From positions 111,894-175,893 of the forward strand of contig NZ_VNJI01000010.1 in assembly GCF_007786445.1 (NCBI RefSeq): DNA of 64,000 nt, read 5' to 3'. Of this stretch, positions 52,383 to 61,792 are shown in pieces. Source of the stretch: Paenibacillus cremeus. GTDB taxonomy: Bacteria > Bacillota > Bacilli > Paenibacillales > NBRC-103111. The position numbers and the translations under genes were made by a program. A model generated the notes under the pieces. The model was not told where the DNA came from. It saw nothing but the letters and a program-made list of their open reading frames with translations, and made no database searches. Positions within the stretch are counted from its first letter, which is position 1; every line of letters begins with the position of its first letter.

Positions 52383-53842
52383 CTTGCATCCCCCCCTTGA
52401 CGAGTTGGATCGGTCGGATGAAGAAATGCAGGACGCCGTTTAAGCTTTTTCCAGGGCAATGCCAGTACAGCCGCTGCGATATTGCGGAACTTCGGCGGCG
52501 ACAACGGTGCAAGATAAGACACTCCGAAAGATTCCAACGTAGACAAATACAACACAAGCGAGACGACGGCCAGCATAAATCCGAACATGCCAAACATCGA
52601 AGAGGCAATCAGAATGAGCAGTCGGAACAGCGTGATGGTTCCAGCCAAAGACTGATTGACCAGGGTAAACATCGATATCGTTGAGATCGCAGTCGTAACC
52701 AGCGTAATCGGACCGGTGATTCCGGCTCGAATCGCCGCATCGCCGATAATCAGCCCACCAACAACAGCGACTGTTTGCCCAACCGGCTTGGGCAAGCGAA
52801 GTCCCGCTTCTCTAAACATCTCGAACAAGGCGAGGATGAGAAAAAAATCCACCGTCCCAGAAAACGGGAGGCCCAGCCGCGACGAAGAAATGGTAGCAAG
52901 CAGCGGAAAGGGGATTTGATCTAGATTATATGATGACACGGCGATCCAAAAGCCCGGGAGAAAAAGCGCTAAAATTAGCCCAAGGAGACGAAGCAGTCGC
53001 TCAATCGAAACATAGAAGAACGGCAGGTGCACATCTTCAGGTGATTTTAAAATAAGTAATAAATTTGCCGGCGCAATAACGGCCATCGGTGTTCCTTCTA
53101 CAAGGACAGCGAAACGGCCCCTTAATAGGCTTTGAACGACATAGTCAGGTCGACCAACGCTATCAAAGAGGGGGAACAAGGAGGTCGAAGGGATTTCCAA
53201 TTGCGCACTAGTCAATAAAGCGTCCGCTTTAATGGCTGTTAACCAGCTTTTGGCCTCTACGATGATTTCGGGATTTGCGATATCCGATATATAGATTAAA
53301 CCGACTGAGGTTTGAGTTCGTTCTCCAATCACGAATTTTTCAATGCATAACGATTTAGTTTTCAACCGTTTTCTTATGAGAGCGATATTCGTGGTCAGAT
53401 TTTCCGTGAACCCATCCCGAGGCCCCTTAATGGACACTTCCGTACTCGACTCTTCGGGCCCCCGTTCCGGCGGTCTAGAAATGTCCAAGGAAAAGATCCA
53501 CTTGTGTTCTTCAAAAAAGATGATCAGTTCACCGGAATATAACCGATGCTGCAGCGTTACCAAGGGATCCGGAGTCGTAATTTGTTCGAGCTGAAGCGTC
53601 CTGTACTTATTCAACAGTTCCGGCTTGATTTCATCGAATGAATCCAGCATATGCTGCAGCTGAGTCAGCACGAGTTCATTAATCACAGATAAATCCGCCA
53701 TGCCCTCACAATACATGAGAACAAGTGGAATCGGATAGCTTGGTGTACCGAAATCGTAGGTACGAATCTGGACGTCTGCCGACATGGCAAACCAATCCCG
53801 AAACGACTGCTCATTCATCTCGGATAAGGCTAAGGTATTCAT
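52379..53842 (-). CDS. GerA-family spore germination protein (receptor A subunit)
   Basis: The 487-residue protein has a large N-terminal soluble domain (1-270) and about five membrane helices in residues 280-460. Typical A-subunit pieces are visible: GRPDYVVQSLLRGRFAVLVEGTP near 230, LPGFWIAV near 300, GLPFSGTVDFFLI near 325 and the IGDAAIRAGITGP motif near 367. It senses nutrients with the B and C partners. ATG 53842 overlaps the B-subunit stop by four bases; AAAGGAG is upstream at 12 bases. Confidence 0.92.
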   Translation of the reverse strand: MNTLALSEMNEQSFRDWFAMSADVQIRTYDFGTPSYPIPLVLMYCEGMADLSVINELVLTQLQHMLDSFDEIKPELLNKYRTLQLEQITTPDPLVTLQHRLYSGELIIFFEEHKWIFSLDISRPPERGPEESSTEVSIKGPRDGFTENLTTNIALIRKRLKTKSLCIEKFVIGERTQTSVGLIYISDIANPEIIVEAKSWLTAIKADALLTSAQLEIPSTSLFPLFDSVGRPDYVVQSLLRGRFAVLVEGTPMAVIAPANLLLILKSPEDVHLPFFYVSIERLLRLLGLILALFLPGFWIAVSSYNLDQIPFPLLATISSSRLGLPFSGTVDFFLILALFEMFREAGLRLPKPVGQTVAVVGGLIIGDAAIRAGITGPITLVTTAISTISMFTLVNQSLAGTITLFRLLILIASSMFGMFGFMLAVVSLVLYLSTLESFGVSYLAPLSPPKFRNIAAAVLALPWKKLKRRPAFLHPTDPTRQGGDAS

Positions 53843-54933
53843 CCGGACGGATTCTCCTTTCGGTTCCCAGCGAGGATGACTAAACCGAAAATGACCACGG
53901 TCATAAACAGATTTAAACCCACGGTTGACGGGTAGTACCAATCCTTGAGCAGTTGGAAAAACTTCATATCACTCATGGGGATAATCGTAAGTACGACAGT
54001 GAATACAGCAATGCAGCCCAAAAGTATGGTTCGGTTACGCTCACGCCGGATTCCAGCGAGATCACTTATCAGGTAGAGCATCAATGAAATGCGTACAAAG
54101 GCCCCTGAGATCCATTGGTATATCGAAAGAAAATCCAGATGTGAAATAAATTTACCCATTCTAACCATTCGCCATTGCTCAAAAGCCGGATACCTGAGAT
54201 CTGCCGATTGGAAAGGCCCGAAGATGGCAATGGATCCCGTTAATGGCCCTATCGTCAATCCGATCAGAATAATCGCAAAAATCACCAGACTGGAAAAACG
54301 AATTTTTGTCGATACATGATGCTGCATGAGCAAGATGAAGACCAGCTCCAGCAGTGCTCCAAACGTATCCATGGCAGCTCTTAGCATCGGCATATATCCA
54401 TGGGTGAACAAGGGCTTCAGCAAGGAGTAATCTTTGTATTGAAAGTTTGCCGTAGCCACTAAATAACCGAGCACCACAACCACCGGCAGCAGTAAGCCCG
54501 ATGTAACCCCTATTGCGCGAATGCCTGCTCTGGCAGCGAAAAAACAGACGAGCATAAACATGACTGCCAATACACCTCTTGGAGTAGCCGGCAAGTAAGA
54601 AACATTGGTCCACGTCACCGTATCCCGCAGGGAAAGCACCGAAATGACAAAACTATAGATCGACAGGATGCTCACAATAAGCACCTGCACAGTCTTGCCA
54701 TATTGTTGTCTGAGCATATCCGTTAATTTTCGATTTCCAACACGCTTCACAATGAGATAAAAGACACAGATCCACAGCAAAATTGGGACAATGGCGGCAC
54801 ATGCGCCAACCCACGAATCACGTTTTGCTACTTGCAGCAAAACCGGTATTAACCACACGTGATTGGATATGCCAATCGAAAGCATCAGAATGCAGTACAT
54901 TTGCAAGGCCGTAATCTTCTTATTACGAAGCAT
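53839..54933 (-). CDS. GerAB/YndE-family germination permease (receptor B subunit)
   Basis: The 364-residue product has about ten membrane helices and belongs to the amino-acid permease superfamily, as do GerB subunits that bind germinants. The opening LRNKKITALQMYCILMLS is characteristic. ATG 54933 follows CGGGAG at good distance; the frame is open further upstream. It is the first gene of the operon, so the order here is B, A, C rather than the common A, B, C. Confidence 0.9.
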   Translation of the reverse strand: MLRNKKITALQMYCILMLSIGISNHVWLIPVLLQVAKRDSWVGACAAIVPILLWICVFYLIVKRVGNRKLTDMLRQQYGKTVQVLIVSILSIYSFVISVLSLRDTVTWTNVSYLPATPRGVLAVMFMLVCFFAARAGIRAIGVTSGLLLPVVVVLGYLVATANFQYKDYSLLKPLFTHGYMPMLRAAMDTFGALLELVFILLMQHHVSTKIRFSSLVIFAIILIGLTIGPLTGSIAIFGPFQSADLRYPAFEQWRMVRMGKFISHLDFLSIYQWISGAFVRISLMLYLISDLAGIRRERNRTILLGCIAVFTVVLTIIPMSDMKFFQLLKDWYYPSTVGLNLFMTVVIFGLVILAGNRKENPSG

Positions 54934-55008
54934 AGTCCACACTCCCGTAGCTTCGACGTAAAATGCACCCATAGGATGTGCCAAAACTGGTCAATTTATG
55001 AAACGACA

Positions 55009-55057
55009 AAAAAACCGTTCATTCAAGGAAGCCTTGAAATGAACGGTTTGTCTTTTA
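55009..55057 (-). terminator. Strong terminator of glnA
   Basis: On the minus strand AAACCGTTCATTTCAAGG pairs with CCTTGAATGAACGGTTT, followed by TTTTTGTC. It lies 12 bases past the glnA stop and also shields the ger operon. Confidence 0.88.
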
Positions 55058-55068
55058 TACGTCTGGGA

Positions 55069-56406
55069 TTAGTACAGCGTCAAATACTGCTCGCGCTCCC
55101 AAGCATGGATCTGGGTACGGTAGATGTCCCACTCGATTTCTTTCAGCTCATAGAAGTGAGCCAAAGCATGATCGCCCAGAGCATCGCAGATCACATCGTC
55201 GCGAAGCAGCTCATCCAGCGCTTGCTTCAAATCGACCGGCAGGCTCGGAATCCCCTGCTCTTCGCGCTCTTCTTCCGTCATCACATAAATGTTGCGGTCC
55301 GTTGGAGGCGGCAGCTGCATTTTGTTCTTGATGCCGTCAAGGCCTGCTTTCAGCATAACCGCAAGAGCCAGATAAGGGTTCGCCGCTGGGTCTGGGTTTC
55401 TGACTTCCACGCGCGTGCTAAGCCCGCGGGAAGCCGGGATACGGATCATCGGACTGCGGTTGCTCGCTGACCAAGCCACATAGCATGGCGCTTCATAGCC
55501 TGGTACAAGACGCTTGTACGAGTTAACCGTCGGGTTCGTGATCGCAGCAAACGCTCGAGCATGCTTCAGGATGCCTGCCATGTAATGGCGCGCCGTGGTG
55601 CTCAAGCCAAGCTTATCACTCTCATCGTAGAATGCATTCTCTTTGCCGCGAAACAGCGACTGGTGGCAGTGCATCCCGGAGCCGTTCACGCCGAACAACG
55701 GCTTCGGCATAAAGGTTGCATGAAGCCCATGCTGTCTTGCGACCGTTTTGACCACGAGCTTAAAGGTTTGGATCTGATCCGCCGCTTTAATCGCGTTCTC
55801 ATATTTAAAGTCGATCTCGTGCTGACCCGGAGCTACCTCATGATGGGAAGCTTCGATCTCAAAGCCCATCTCCTCGAGCGTCAACACGATTTCACGGCGG
55901 CAGTTCTCACCAAGATCCATCGGTGCCAAGTCGAAGTAGCCGCCCTGGTCGTTCAGCTCCATCGTAGGATTGCCTTTCTCATCGGTCTTGAACAAGAAAA
56001 ACTCCGGTTCCGGACCAACGTTCATTGCCGTGAAGCCCATTTCTTCCGCTTCCTTGAGCGCAGCCTTCAGAATGCCGCGCGGGTCGCCTGGGAACGGTCT
56101 GCCGTCTGGCAAATAAATATCGCAAATCAAGCGCGCTACTCGGTCTTCAGTTACCCATGGGAACACAACCCAAGTATTCAAGTCAGGGTATAAGTACATG
56201 TCCGATTCTTCAATCCGCACATAGCCTTCGATTGAAGAGCCGTCAAACATCATTTTATTATCGAGAGCTTTCTCCAGCTGACTGACAGGAATCTCTACGT
56301 TCTTGATCGTACCGAGCAGATCGGTAAACTGCAAGCGAATGAAACGGACGTTTTCTTCTTTGGCGATGCGCATAATATCTTCTTTGTTGAAGTTCTTTTC
56401 GGTCAC
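55069..56406 (-). CDS. glnA: Glutamine synthetase type I
   Basis: The 445-residue enzyme makes glutamine from glutamate and ammonia. Visible are the N-terminal flap residues [18 protein letters not shown], the [11 protein letters not shown] metal site, [20 protein letters not shown] split as two conserved stretches, [17 protein letters not shown] near 310, and the [18 protein letters not shown] region [10 protein letters not shown]. The adenylylation tyrosine loop is absent, as in Gram-positive GSI-alpha. A GTG at 56406 with AGGAGGAG is used. Regulation by GlnR, which GS feedback-activates, is expected. Confidence 0.95.
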   Translation of the reverse strand: MTEKNFNKEDIMRIAKEENVRFIRLQFTDLLGTIKNVEIPVSQLEKALDNKMMFDGSSIEGYVRIEESDMYLYPDLNTWVVFPWVTEDRVARLICDIYLPDGRPFPGDPRGILKAALKEAEEMGFTAMNVGPEPEFFLFKTDEKGNPTMELNDQGGYFDLAPMDLGENCRREIVLTLEEMGFEIEASHHEVAPGQHEIDFKYENAIKAADQIQTFKLVVKTVARQHGLHATFMPKPLFGVNGSGMHCHQSLFRGKENAFYDESDKLGLSTTARHYMAGILKHARAFAAITNPTVNSYKRLVPGYEAPCYVAWSASNRSPMIRIPASRGLSTRVEVRNPDPAANPYLALAVMLKAGLDGIKNKMQLPPPTDRNIYVMTEEEREEQGIPSLPVDLKQALDELLRDDVICDALGDHALAHFYELKEIEWDIYRTQIHAWEREQYLTLY

Positions 56407-56511
56407 TGAGCAATCTCCTCCTTAAACTATGTACCAAGATAACGGGGCTTGTCTGGACGACGTCCAAACATGCTAGCCAGCGGATAGCGGCTGCAAGCCC
56501 CGGCACAGCAA

Positions 56512-56925
56512 TTATTTTCTAAAGAAACGAGATAGCTCGCCTTGAATCAACGAGACCTGATTCGGGCGTTTGCCTCCGCCAAGCAACTGCTGTTTGAGCA
56601 TCTTATGCAATTGGGAATCGGTCATTTCACGGCGTTTCACTTCCGAATGCTCGTTGATAATGGTCGCGTCTTCGGAATCTTTGGATACCGGCAGCAGCAC
56701 CTGCTTGATCCCTGCGATGTTTACGCCCTTCTCAATCAAGTCCTTGATCTCGAGCAAACGTTCTACGTCATTGAAGGAATACAAACGTTGGTTACCGCCA
56801 GTACGAGCCGGAATGACCAGCTCATGCTGCTCGTAATATCGAATTTGTCTAGCTGTCAAATCGGTCAGCTTCATTACGATGCCGATCGGAAAAAGCGCCA
56901 TATTACGGCGTATTTCATCAGTCAT
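56512..56925 (-). CDS. glnR: MerR-family nitrogen regulator GlnR
   Basis: The 137-residue MerR protein represses glnRA under nitrogen excess. The winged-helix part is IGIVMKLTDLTARQIRYYEQ (about 14-33), then NQRLYSFNDVERLLEIKDL. The C-terminal tail ends GELSRFFRK, like GlnR tails that respond to glutamine synthetase. ATG 56925 was chosen with AGGAG eight bases upstream; an ATG three codons earlier is too close. It lies directly upstream of glnA. Confidence 0.95.
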   Translation of the reverse strand: MTDEIRRNMALFPIGIVMKLTDLTARQIRYYEQHELVIPARTGGNQRLYSFNDVERLLEIKDLIEKGVNIAGIKQVLLPVSKDSEDATIINEHSEVKRREMTDSQLHKMLKQQLLGGGKRPNQVSLIQGELSRFFRK

Positions 56926-56960
56926 GACCATCACTCCTAAGCACTCTGAACCTTACCTTT

Positions 56961-56989
56961 ATTGTAACCTTGAAGGCAAAATGTGTCAA
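56961..56989 (-). promoter_or_regulatory. glnR promoter
   Basis: Minus-strand TTGACA (56984-56989), 17-base spacer, TACAAT (56961-56966). Perfect -35 and near-perfect -10 match sigma-A. Confidence 0.85.
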
Positions 56990-57011
56990 GTTGTGTAAGG
57001 TTTATGCAATA

Positions 57012-57028
57012 TGTAAGCATTTTTTACA
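57012..57028. promoter_or_regulatory. GlnR/TnrA box
   Basis: TGTAAGCATTTTTTACA is a perfect TGTNA-N7-TNACA inverted repeat, 23 bases upstream of the glnR -35. A weaker half-matching site TTACA overlaps the -10. The layout of two sites resembles the B. subtilis glnRA operator. Confidence 0.85.
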
Positions 57029-57062
57029 GAAAGCGCTTTTTCTGAGGGTCAGATCATGATTT

Positions 57063-58313
57063 TCAGCTTAATAAGCCCCGATCGATCATGTTTTGAATGG
57101 CGGTTAGCACGCCCATTTTGCAATGGGAGTAAGTTAACCCGCCCTGCATATAGGCAATGTATGGCTCCCGTATGGGGGCATCTGCGGAGAGCTCCAGGCT
57201 GCCCCCTTGGATAAAGGTTCCGGCGGCCATAATCACGGGATGCTCATAGCCCGGCATGTCCCACGGCTCTGGAACAACGTGCGCGTCCACCGCTGCGGCC
57301 TGCTGAATCCCCTGCACGAAAGCGATCAAGTGCTCTGCGCTTGTGAATCGAATCGCCTGAATGAGATCCGTACGAGGATCGTTCCAGCGCGGATGCGTGA
57401 CGAAGCCCAACTGCTCGAATACGGATGCGGCAAACACCGAGCCCTTCACTGCTTGTCCAACTAAATGCGGCGCCAAAAATAACCCTTGGTAAATTGATCG
57501 CGTCGTTCCGAGCATCGCGCCCACTTCCCCGCCAATGCCCGGTGCTGTTAACCGATACGAGGCAAGCTCCACATATTTGGCTTTACCAGCAATATAGCCG
57601 CCCGTTGCCGCCAGGCCGCCGCCCGGGTTCTTGATCAGCGACCCTGCCATCAAGTCGACACCAACCTCTGTCGGCTCTGTCAGCTCCGTGAATTCCCCAT
57701 AGCAATTGTCGACAAATACGATGACATCCGGTTTGATTTCCTTCACGTAACGAACCATTTCCCCGATCTGTGCTACCGTGAACGAAGGACGCCACGAATA
57801 TCCGCGTGAACGCTGAATTCCAATGACGCGTGTGCTTGGAGTTATTCGGCTGCTAATGGCTGCAAAGTCAGGCGAACCGTCCTCAAGCAGCGGTACTTCC
57901 CCATACCGAATGCCCCAGTCCTGAAGCGAGCCTTTACCATCGCCCGGCTGACCGATCACCTTGTGCAGCGTGTCATACGGCCGGCCTGTAATCATGAGCA
58001 GCTCGTCTCCTGGACGCAGCACGCCGAACAGCGCCGTTCCGATCGTGTGCGTACCCGAAACGAAATGCGGTCGTACCAGCGCCGCTTCCGCGCCGAACAC
58101 GTCCGCATACACCAAATCCAGCACCTCGCGGCCCCGGTCGTTATAGCCGTACCCTGTCGACCCGGCAAAGTGATAATCGCTTACCCTATGCTTCTGGAAT
58201 GTGCGAATCACTTTCCATTGGTTCTGGTCGATGATCCGGTCGATTTCTTTCAGCTTCCCATCAATTTGAAGCTCGGCCTGATTCATCAGGCCGAGCACCT
58301 TTTCCTTAAACAT
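57063..58313 (-). CDS. ynbB: Methionine gamma-lyase-family PLP enzyme (YnbB)
   Basis: The 416-residue protein belongs to the Met_gamma_lyase (aluminium resistance) family. The PLP-binding lysine is in LMAGSLIKNPGGG near 230, the aspartate site in VIVFVDNCYGEF near 205, and the N-terminal part has YHFAGSTGYGYND. The specific reaction in Bacilli is unclear. Its start overlaps the hflX stop by 8 bases. The hflX-ynbB-glnR order matches B. subtilis. Confidence 0.9.
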   Translation of the reverse strand: MFKEKVLGLMNQAELQIDGKLKEIDRIIDQNQWKVIRTFQKHRVSDYHFAGSTGYGYNDRGREVLDLVYADVFGAEAALVRPHFVSGTHTIGTALFGVLRPGDELLMITGRPYDTLHKVIGQPGDGKGSLQDWGIRYGEVPLLEDGSPDFAAISSRITPSTRVIGIQRSRGYSWRPSFTVAQIGEMVRYVKEIKPDVIVFVDNCYGEFTELTEPTEVGVDLMAGSLIKNPGGGLAATGGYIAGKAKYVELASYRLTAPGIGGEVGAMLGTTRSIYQGLFLAPHLVGQAVKGSVFAASVFEQLGFVTHPRWNDPRTDLIQAIRFTSAEHLIAFVQGIQQAAAVDAHVVPEPWDMPGYEHPVIMAAGTFIQGGSLELSADAPIREPYIAYMQGGLTYSHCKMGVLTAIQNMIDRGLLS

Positions 58314-59640
58314 GTTCGGTTGTCTCTCCTCTGGCTTCTCCCTGCGCTTGCCGAGCCGAATCGTACGCGGCCAGCATATACCCCATTTTTTGATACTCTT
58401 TGTTATTCAATCGTACCCGCATCAGCATGTCGTCACCGTCGACCTCGTTCTCCAGCACCTCGCCAATCCGATACACCAGCGAGATCATATCGCCTTTCTC
58501 GGCAGGAATGCGGAAGGTTCGGCTATCTCCCATCAGCTTCGACTCGATCGTCTCCAGCACACGCTGCAGATCTGCTTCACGATACGCAGAAATCCGTAAA
58601 AACTCTCCTTCGGTCGTCAGCATATCCACTTGCTCCGGAGGGCACATATCGATCTTGTTAAACACGGTAACGCGTTCCTTCCCGTGCGCACCAAGCTCCT
58701 CCAGCACCTGATCGACAACCTTCATCTGAATGGTCATCATCTCCGAGGAGCTGTCCACGACATGAAGGATCAAATCCGCTTCGTTCGCCTCCTCTAAGGT
58801 AGCCCGAAACGCGGCGACCAATTCATGCGGCAGGTTCTGAATAAATCCTACCGTATCCGTCAGCACGATGTCCACCCCGCTAGGCAGCGTGAGCGATCTG
58901 GAGGTCGGATCCAGCGTAGCAAACAGCTGATTTTCCACGAGCACGTCCGAATCGGTCAGCTGCCTTAGCAGTGTGGACTTGCCGGCATTCGTGTATCCGA
59001 CCAGCGCCACCTGATAGACCCCTGTTTCCTTCCGGCGCTCGCGATGCAAGCTGCGGTGCCTTACCACCTCATGAAGCTGGCGCTTCAGCTCGTCGATCCG
59101 GCCGCGGATGTGCCGGCGATCGGTCTCCAGTTTGGATTCCCCCGGACCTCTGGTCCCGATCCCGCCCCCAAGCCGGGACAAATTTTTACCGTGCCCGGAC
59201 AGCCGTGGAAGCAGGTAGCTCAGCTGCGCCAGCTCCACTTGGATGATGCCCTCGCGCGTCTTGGCCCGTCCAGCGAAAATATCAAGGATGAGCTGCGTCC
59301 GGTCAATAATTTTCACATCCAGGAACTGCTCCAGGTTACGCACCTGCGCCCCCGACAGCTCCTGATCGAAAATGGCGGTATTCGCTCCCGTCTCGGCGAT
59401 CAAATCCTTCAGCTCCGCCGCCTTTCCCTTCCCGACAAACCACTTGGAGTCGGTATACTCCTTATTTTGCGTCAGCTTCCCAAGTACCTCGACACCAGCT
59501 GTTTCCGCCAGTCGAACGAGCTCCGTCAAGGAATATTCCGGATCATAATCATCGAGCCTCTTCTGCTCTGCTGTAACTAGGCTCACCAGAATGGCCTGAT
59601 CACGCTCATCCGGCTTGACCTCATGTATTGTTTGTTTCAT
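58306..59640 (-). CDS. hflX: GTPase HflX
   Basis: The 444-residue GTPase binds the large ribosomal subunit and helps split stalled ribosomes. The N-terminal HflX domain (1-190) precedes G1 VALVGYTNAGKST near 212, G3 LTDTVGFIQNLP near 258, and G4 VFNKIDM near 330. AAAGGAG lies upstream at a somewhat long distance. It forms an operon with ynbB; spoVK is 161 bases upstream. Confidence 0.93.
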   Translation of the reverse strand: MKQTIHEVKPDERDQAILVSLVTAEQKRLDDYDPEYSLTELVRLAETAGVEVLGKLTQNKEYTDSKWFVGKGKAAELKDLIAETGANTAIFDQELSGAQVRNLEQFLDVKIIDRTQLILDIFAGRAKTREGIIQVELAQLSYLLPRLSGHGKNLSRLGGGIGTRGPGESKLETDRRHIRGRIDELKRQLHEVVRHRSLHRERRKETGVYQVALVGYTNAGKSTLLRQLTDSDVLVENQLFATLDPTSRSLTLPSGVDIVLTDTVGFIQNLPHELVAAFRATLEEANEADLILHVVDSSSEMMTIQMKVVDQVLEELGAHGKERVTVFNKIDMCPPEQVDMLTTEGEFLRISAYREADLQRVLETIESKLMGDSRTFRIPAEKGDMISLVYRIGEVLENEVDGDDMLMRVRLNNKEYQKMGYMLAAYDSARQAQGEARGETTEHV

Positions 59641-59801
59641 CTGTAGGTATTCGTCTCCTTTGATGCCGATTGAGCTAAGTCGTTAGTTTGCCAAGTTCGT
59701 TTCCATTTTAGTCCTTTTTCGCTCAAGTCCATTGTAAACGTCGTTTTCAGGAAAAACAATGTAAAGCTTTCCTTTAAGCGATTTATCACAACGGCAGCGC
59801 A

Positions 59802-60806
59802 TTAAAAGGACTGTGATCGATATTGAACAAATGGGGATTGCGAAGCTAGATCCTTTTCCAGCGCTTCAACTCGGACATCCTCCGGATACAGCTCCATCAG
59901 CTGCTGCTTGCTCGGCTTGGAGCTTTGGTTCAGCAATCGGACGGCTTGCAGACGGACAGCCCGCTCCAGCAAATTGCGTACATAACGCGCGTTGCTGAAA
60001 TGCAGATTCGACGCGATTTCGATATGCAGGTGCTCTTTGATTTTACGGATCGTGTCCGGCAGCAGGCAGTACTCGCGTTCGGAAACCATTTTTTCCGAGA
60101 TTTTTATCAGCTGATCGACTGTATAGTCAGGAAAATCGAGCTGGATGGGAAAGCGCGAAGGCAACCCCGGGTTGGTCTGCAGGAAGGTGTCGATCTCGTC
60201 GGGATACCCCGCCAAAATCAGGATAAAATCATTCTTATGATCCTCCATAGACTTCACTAAACAGTCGATACACTCCTTGCCGAAATCCTTTTCCCCGCCC
60301 CGTGCCAAGCTATAAGCTTCATCGATAAAAAGAATGCCGCCCATCGCTTTTTTGACCATTTCCCTGGTTTTCAAAGCGGTATGTCCGATGTACTCACCGA
60401 CCAGATCCGCCCGCTCCACCTCGATCAAATGCCCTTTGCTAAGCACGCCCATCGACTTAAACAGCTTTGCTACAATGCGCGCCACGGTCGTTTTACCTGT
60501 CCCAGGATTGCCTTTAAAAATCATATGGTACACATGCGCCCCCGCATGAAGTCCCGCTTCCTGGCGAAATTGCTTGACCTGCAGCATCGCGTAAATTTGA
60601 AAAATCAGTTCCTTCACTTCTTCCAATCCGATCATGTCGTCCAGCTCTTTAAATATATCTGAGAACGATTCAAGATGCGTCAAATTCGCTTTGTTGGTGT
60701 ACGGGCTCACCGGCTCCTGCGGAGGCTTCGTAGGTGTACCAAGGGTGTTAAATACCACATTGATCTGGCGGTCCTTTTTTGTTATCGTTCGCTGTTCATC
60801 CTCCAT
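59802..60806 (-). CDS. spoVK: Stage V sporulation protein K
   Basis: The 334-residue AAA protein is needed for late sporulation in B. subtilis. Walker A is KGNPGTGKTT near 105, Walker B GGILFIDEAYSLA near 165, sensor regions near GLPSRFPI. Homologues include CbbX-type AAA proteins. ATG 60806 was chosen for GAGGTG upstream; GTG at 60815 also fits. The gene starts the spoVK-hflX-ynbB-glnR-glnA run. A mother-cell promoter is expected, but I could not see one clearly. Confidence 0.92.
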   Translation of the reverse strand: MEDEQRTITKKDRQINVVFNTLGTPTKPPQEPVSPYTNKANLTHLESFSDIFKELDDMIGLEEVKELIFQIYAMLQVKQFRQEAGLHAGAHVYHMIFKGNPGTGKTTVARIVAKLFKSMGVLSKGHLIEVERADLVGEYIGHTALKTREMVKKAMGGILFIDEAYSLARGGEKDFGKECIDCLVKSMEDHKNDFILILAGYPDEIDTFLQTNPGLPSRFPIQLDFPDYTVDQLIKISEKMVSEREYCLLPDTIRKIKEHLHIEIASNLHFSNARYVRNLLERAVRLQAVRLLNQSSKPSKQQLMELYPEDVRVEALEKDLASQSPFVQYRSQSF

Positions 60807-60884
60807 CGATCTCACCTCGTTCCTCCTTCATTTTATGCATCATAAGGCGCGGTTCATGCTCCAATCTGAAGGGACGGGCAGACG

Positions 60885-60930
60885 AAAAAGAACGCCGGCT
60901 CTCTTGGAAGGGAAGAGAATTGACGTTCCT
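60885..60930 (-). terminator. Terminator after the HAD hydrolase gene
   Basis: On the minus strand GAACG with TTCTCTT pairs across a loop with AAGAGA and CGTTC, with TTTTT after it. It lies just past the stop at 60937. Confidence 0.7.
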
Positions 60931-60936
60931 AGAAAA

Positions 60937-61683
60937 CTATGTGAGCCGATGCTTGTTATACAGCGGGATCAGCTCCTCCAGCCCTGTGATGACGGCCTGC
61001 GGCTGCACGGGAAGGGTGTGTTCCCAGTCATGAATGCCTTGCTTCCAAATCGTGCAAAGTCCGGCCGACGCAGCGCCCAAGACATCGTTGCGCGGATGGT
61101 CACCCACATACCAGGCCTCGGCGGAAGTCACATCGAGCTCACGCAGTGCCAGCTGAAAGATCGCCGGATCCGGCTTTTTACAACCGGCTGCCTCAGAAAC
61201 AATGATGCTGCCAAACAAGTCCCGAATGCCGAGCAGATCGATTTTCGGCTGCTGAACAGCGGTTTGCCCATTCGTAATTAAGCCTAGACACAGCCCCTGC
61301 TGCTTGAAATAATGAAGCGTTGGCAGGAGTCCCTCTTCCGGCTTGGCACATGTTGGGTAGAGTCTGTACCAATATCCCATAAACGTATCCGTTGCAGGAG
61401 CTTCCCGCCAGCCAAGCAGCGGTACCAGACGTTCGTACATTTCGGTTTTCGGAATATACCCGCCGCCATCCGCCTGCTTCACGAGCTGCTGGATACGATC
61501 GGGATCTTGCACCTCGAAATCGTGACCGTAATCTTGAATCAGCTGCTCGGTAAATGCGCTGAGCGCCTTCCGCCGGTTCATTAAAGTCTCGTCGAGATCG
61601 AATAGGATCGCGCGAACCGGACTGGTTAAGGAAATACTACTACATTTCGGGATCGAATTTTGCTCTGTGAGCTCCTCCATCAT
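60937..61683 (-). CDS. HAD-family hydrolase (subfamily IA)
   Basis: The 248-residue product has motif I AILFDLDETLMNRR with nucleophile Asp near 28, motif II LITNGQT near 137, the lysine GCKKPDPAIF near 170 and motif IV VGDHPRNDVLGA near 195. The helical cap (about 40-110) suggests a small phosphorylated substrate. The ATG pair at 61683 has GGAGGTTG upstream. Divergent from the LysR gene. Confidence 0.88.
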   Translation of the reverse strand: MMEELTEQNSIPKCSSISLTSPVRAILFDLDETLMNRRKALSAFTEQLIQDYGHDFEVQDPDRIQQLVKQADGGGYIPKTEMYERLVPLLGWREAPATDTFMGYWYRLYPTCAKPEEGLLPTLHYFKQQGLCLGLITNGQTAVQQPKIDLLGIRDLFGSIIVSEAAGCKKPDPAIFQLALRELDVTSAEAWYVGDHPRNDVLGAASAGLCTIWKQGIHDWEHTLPVQPQAVITGLEELIPLYNKHRLT

Positions 61684-61792
61684 TCGTACAACCTCCGCTA
61701 GTCATGGATTTTTTTGCCTGGATGCTTTAAATCCATTATAGTTGGAAGTAGAATTATAGATCTAATTGATATTATGAATATTAGTTATAGAG

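Noticed and set aside
57028..57043. AGAAAGCGCTTTTTCT as a terminator of ynbB
   Set aside because: The stem is short with no T tract beyond it on the minus strand, and it abuts the GlnR box.
59641..59801. Possible small gene or promoter between hflX and spoVK
   Set aside because: No open frame with a ribosome site and no convincing promoter hexamers; a weak GGAAA/TTTCC pairing only.
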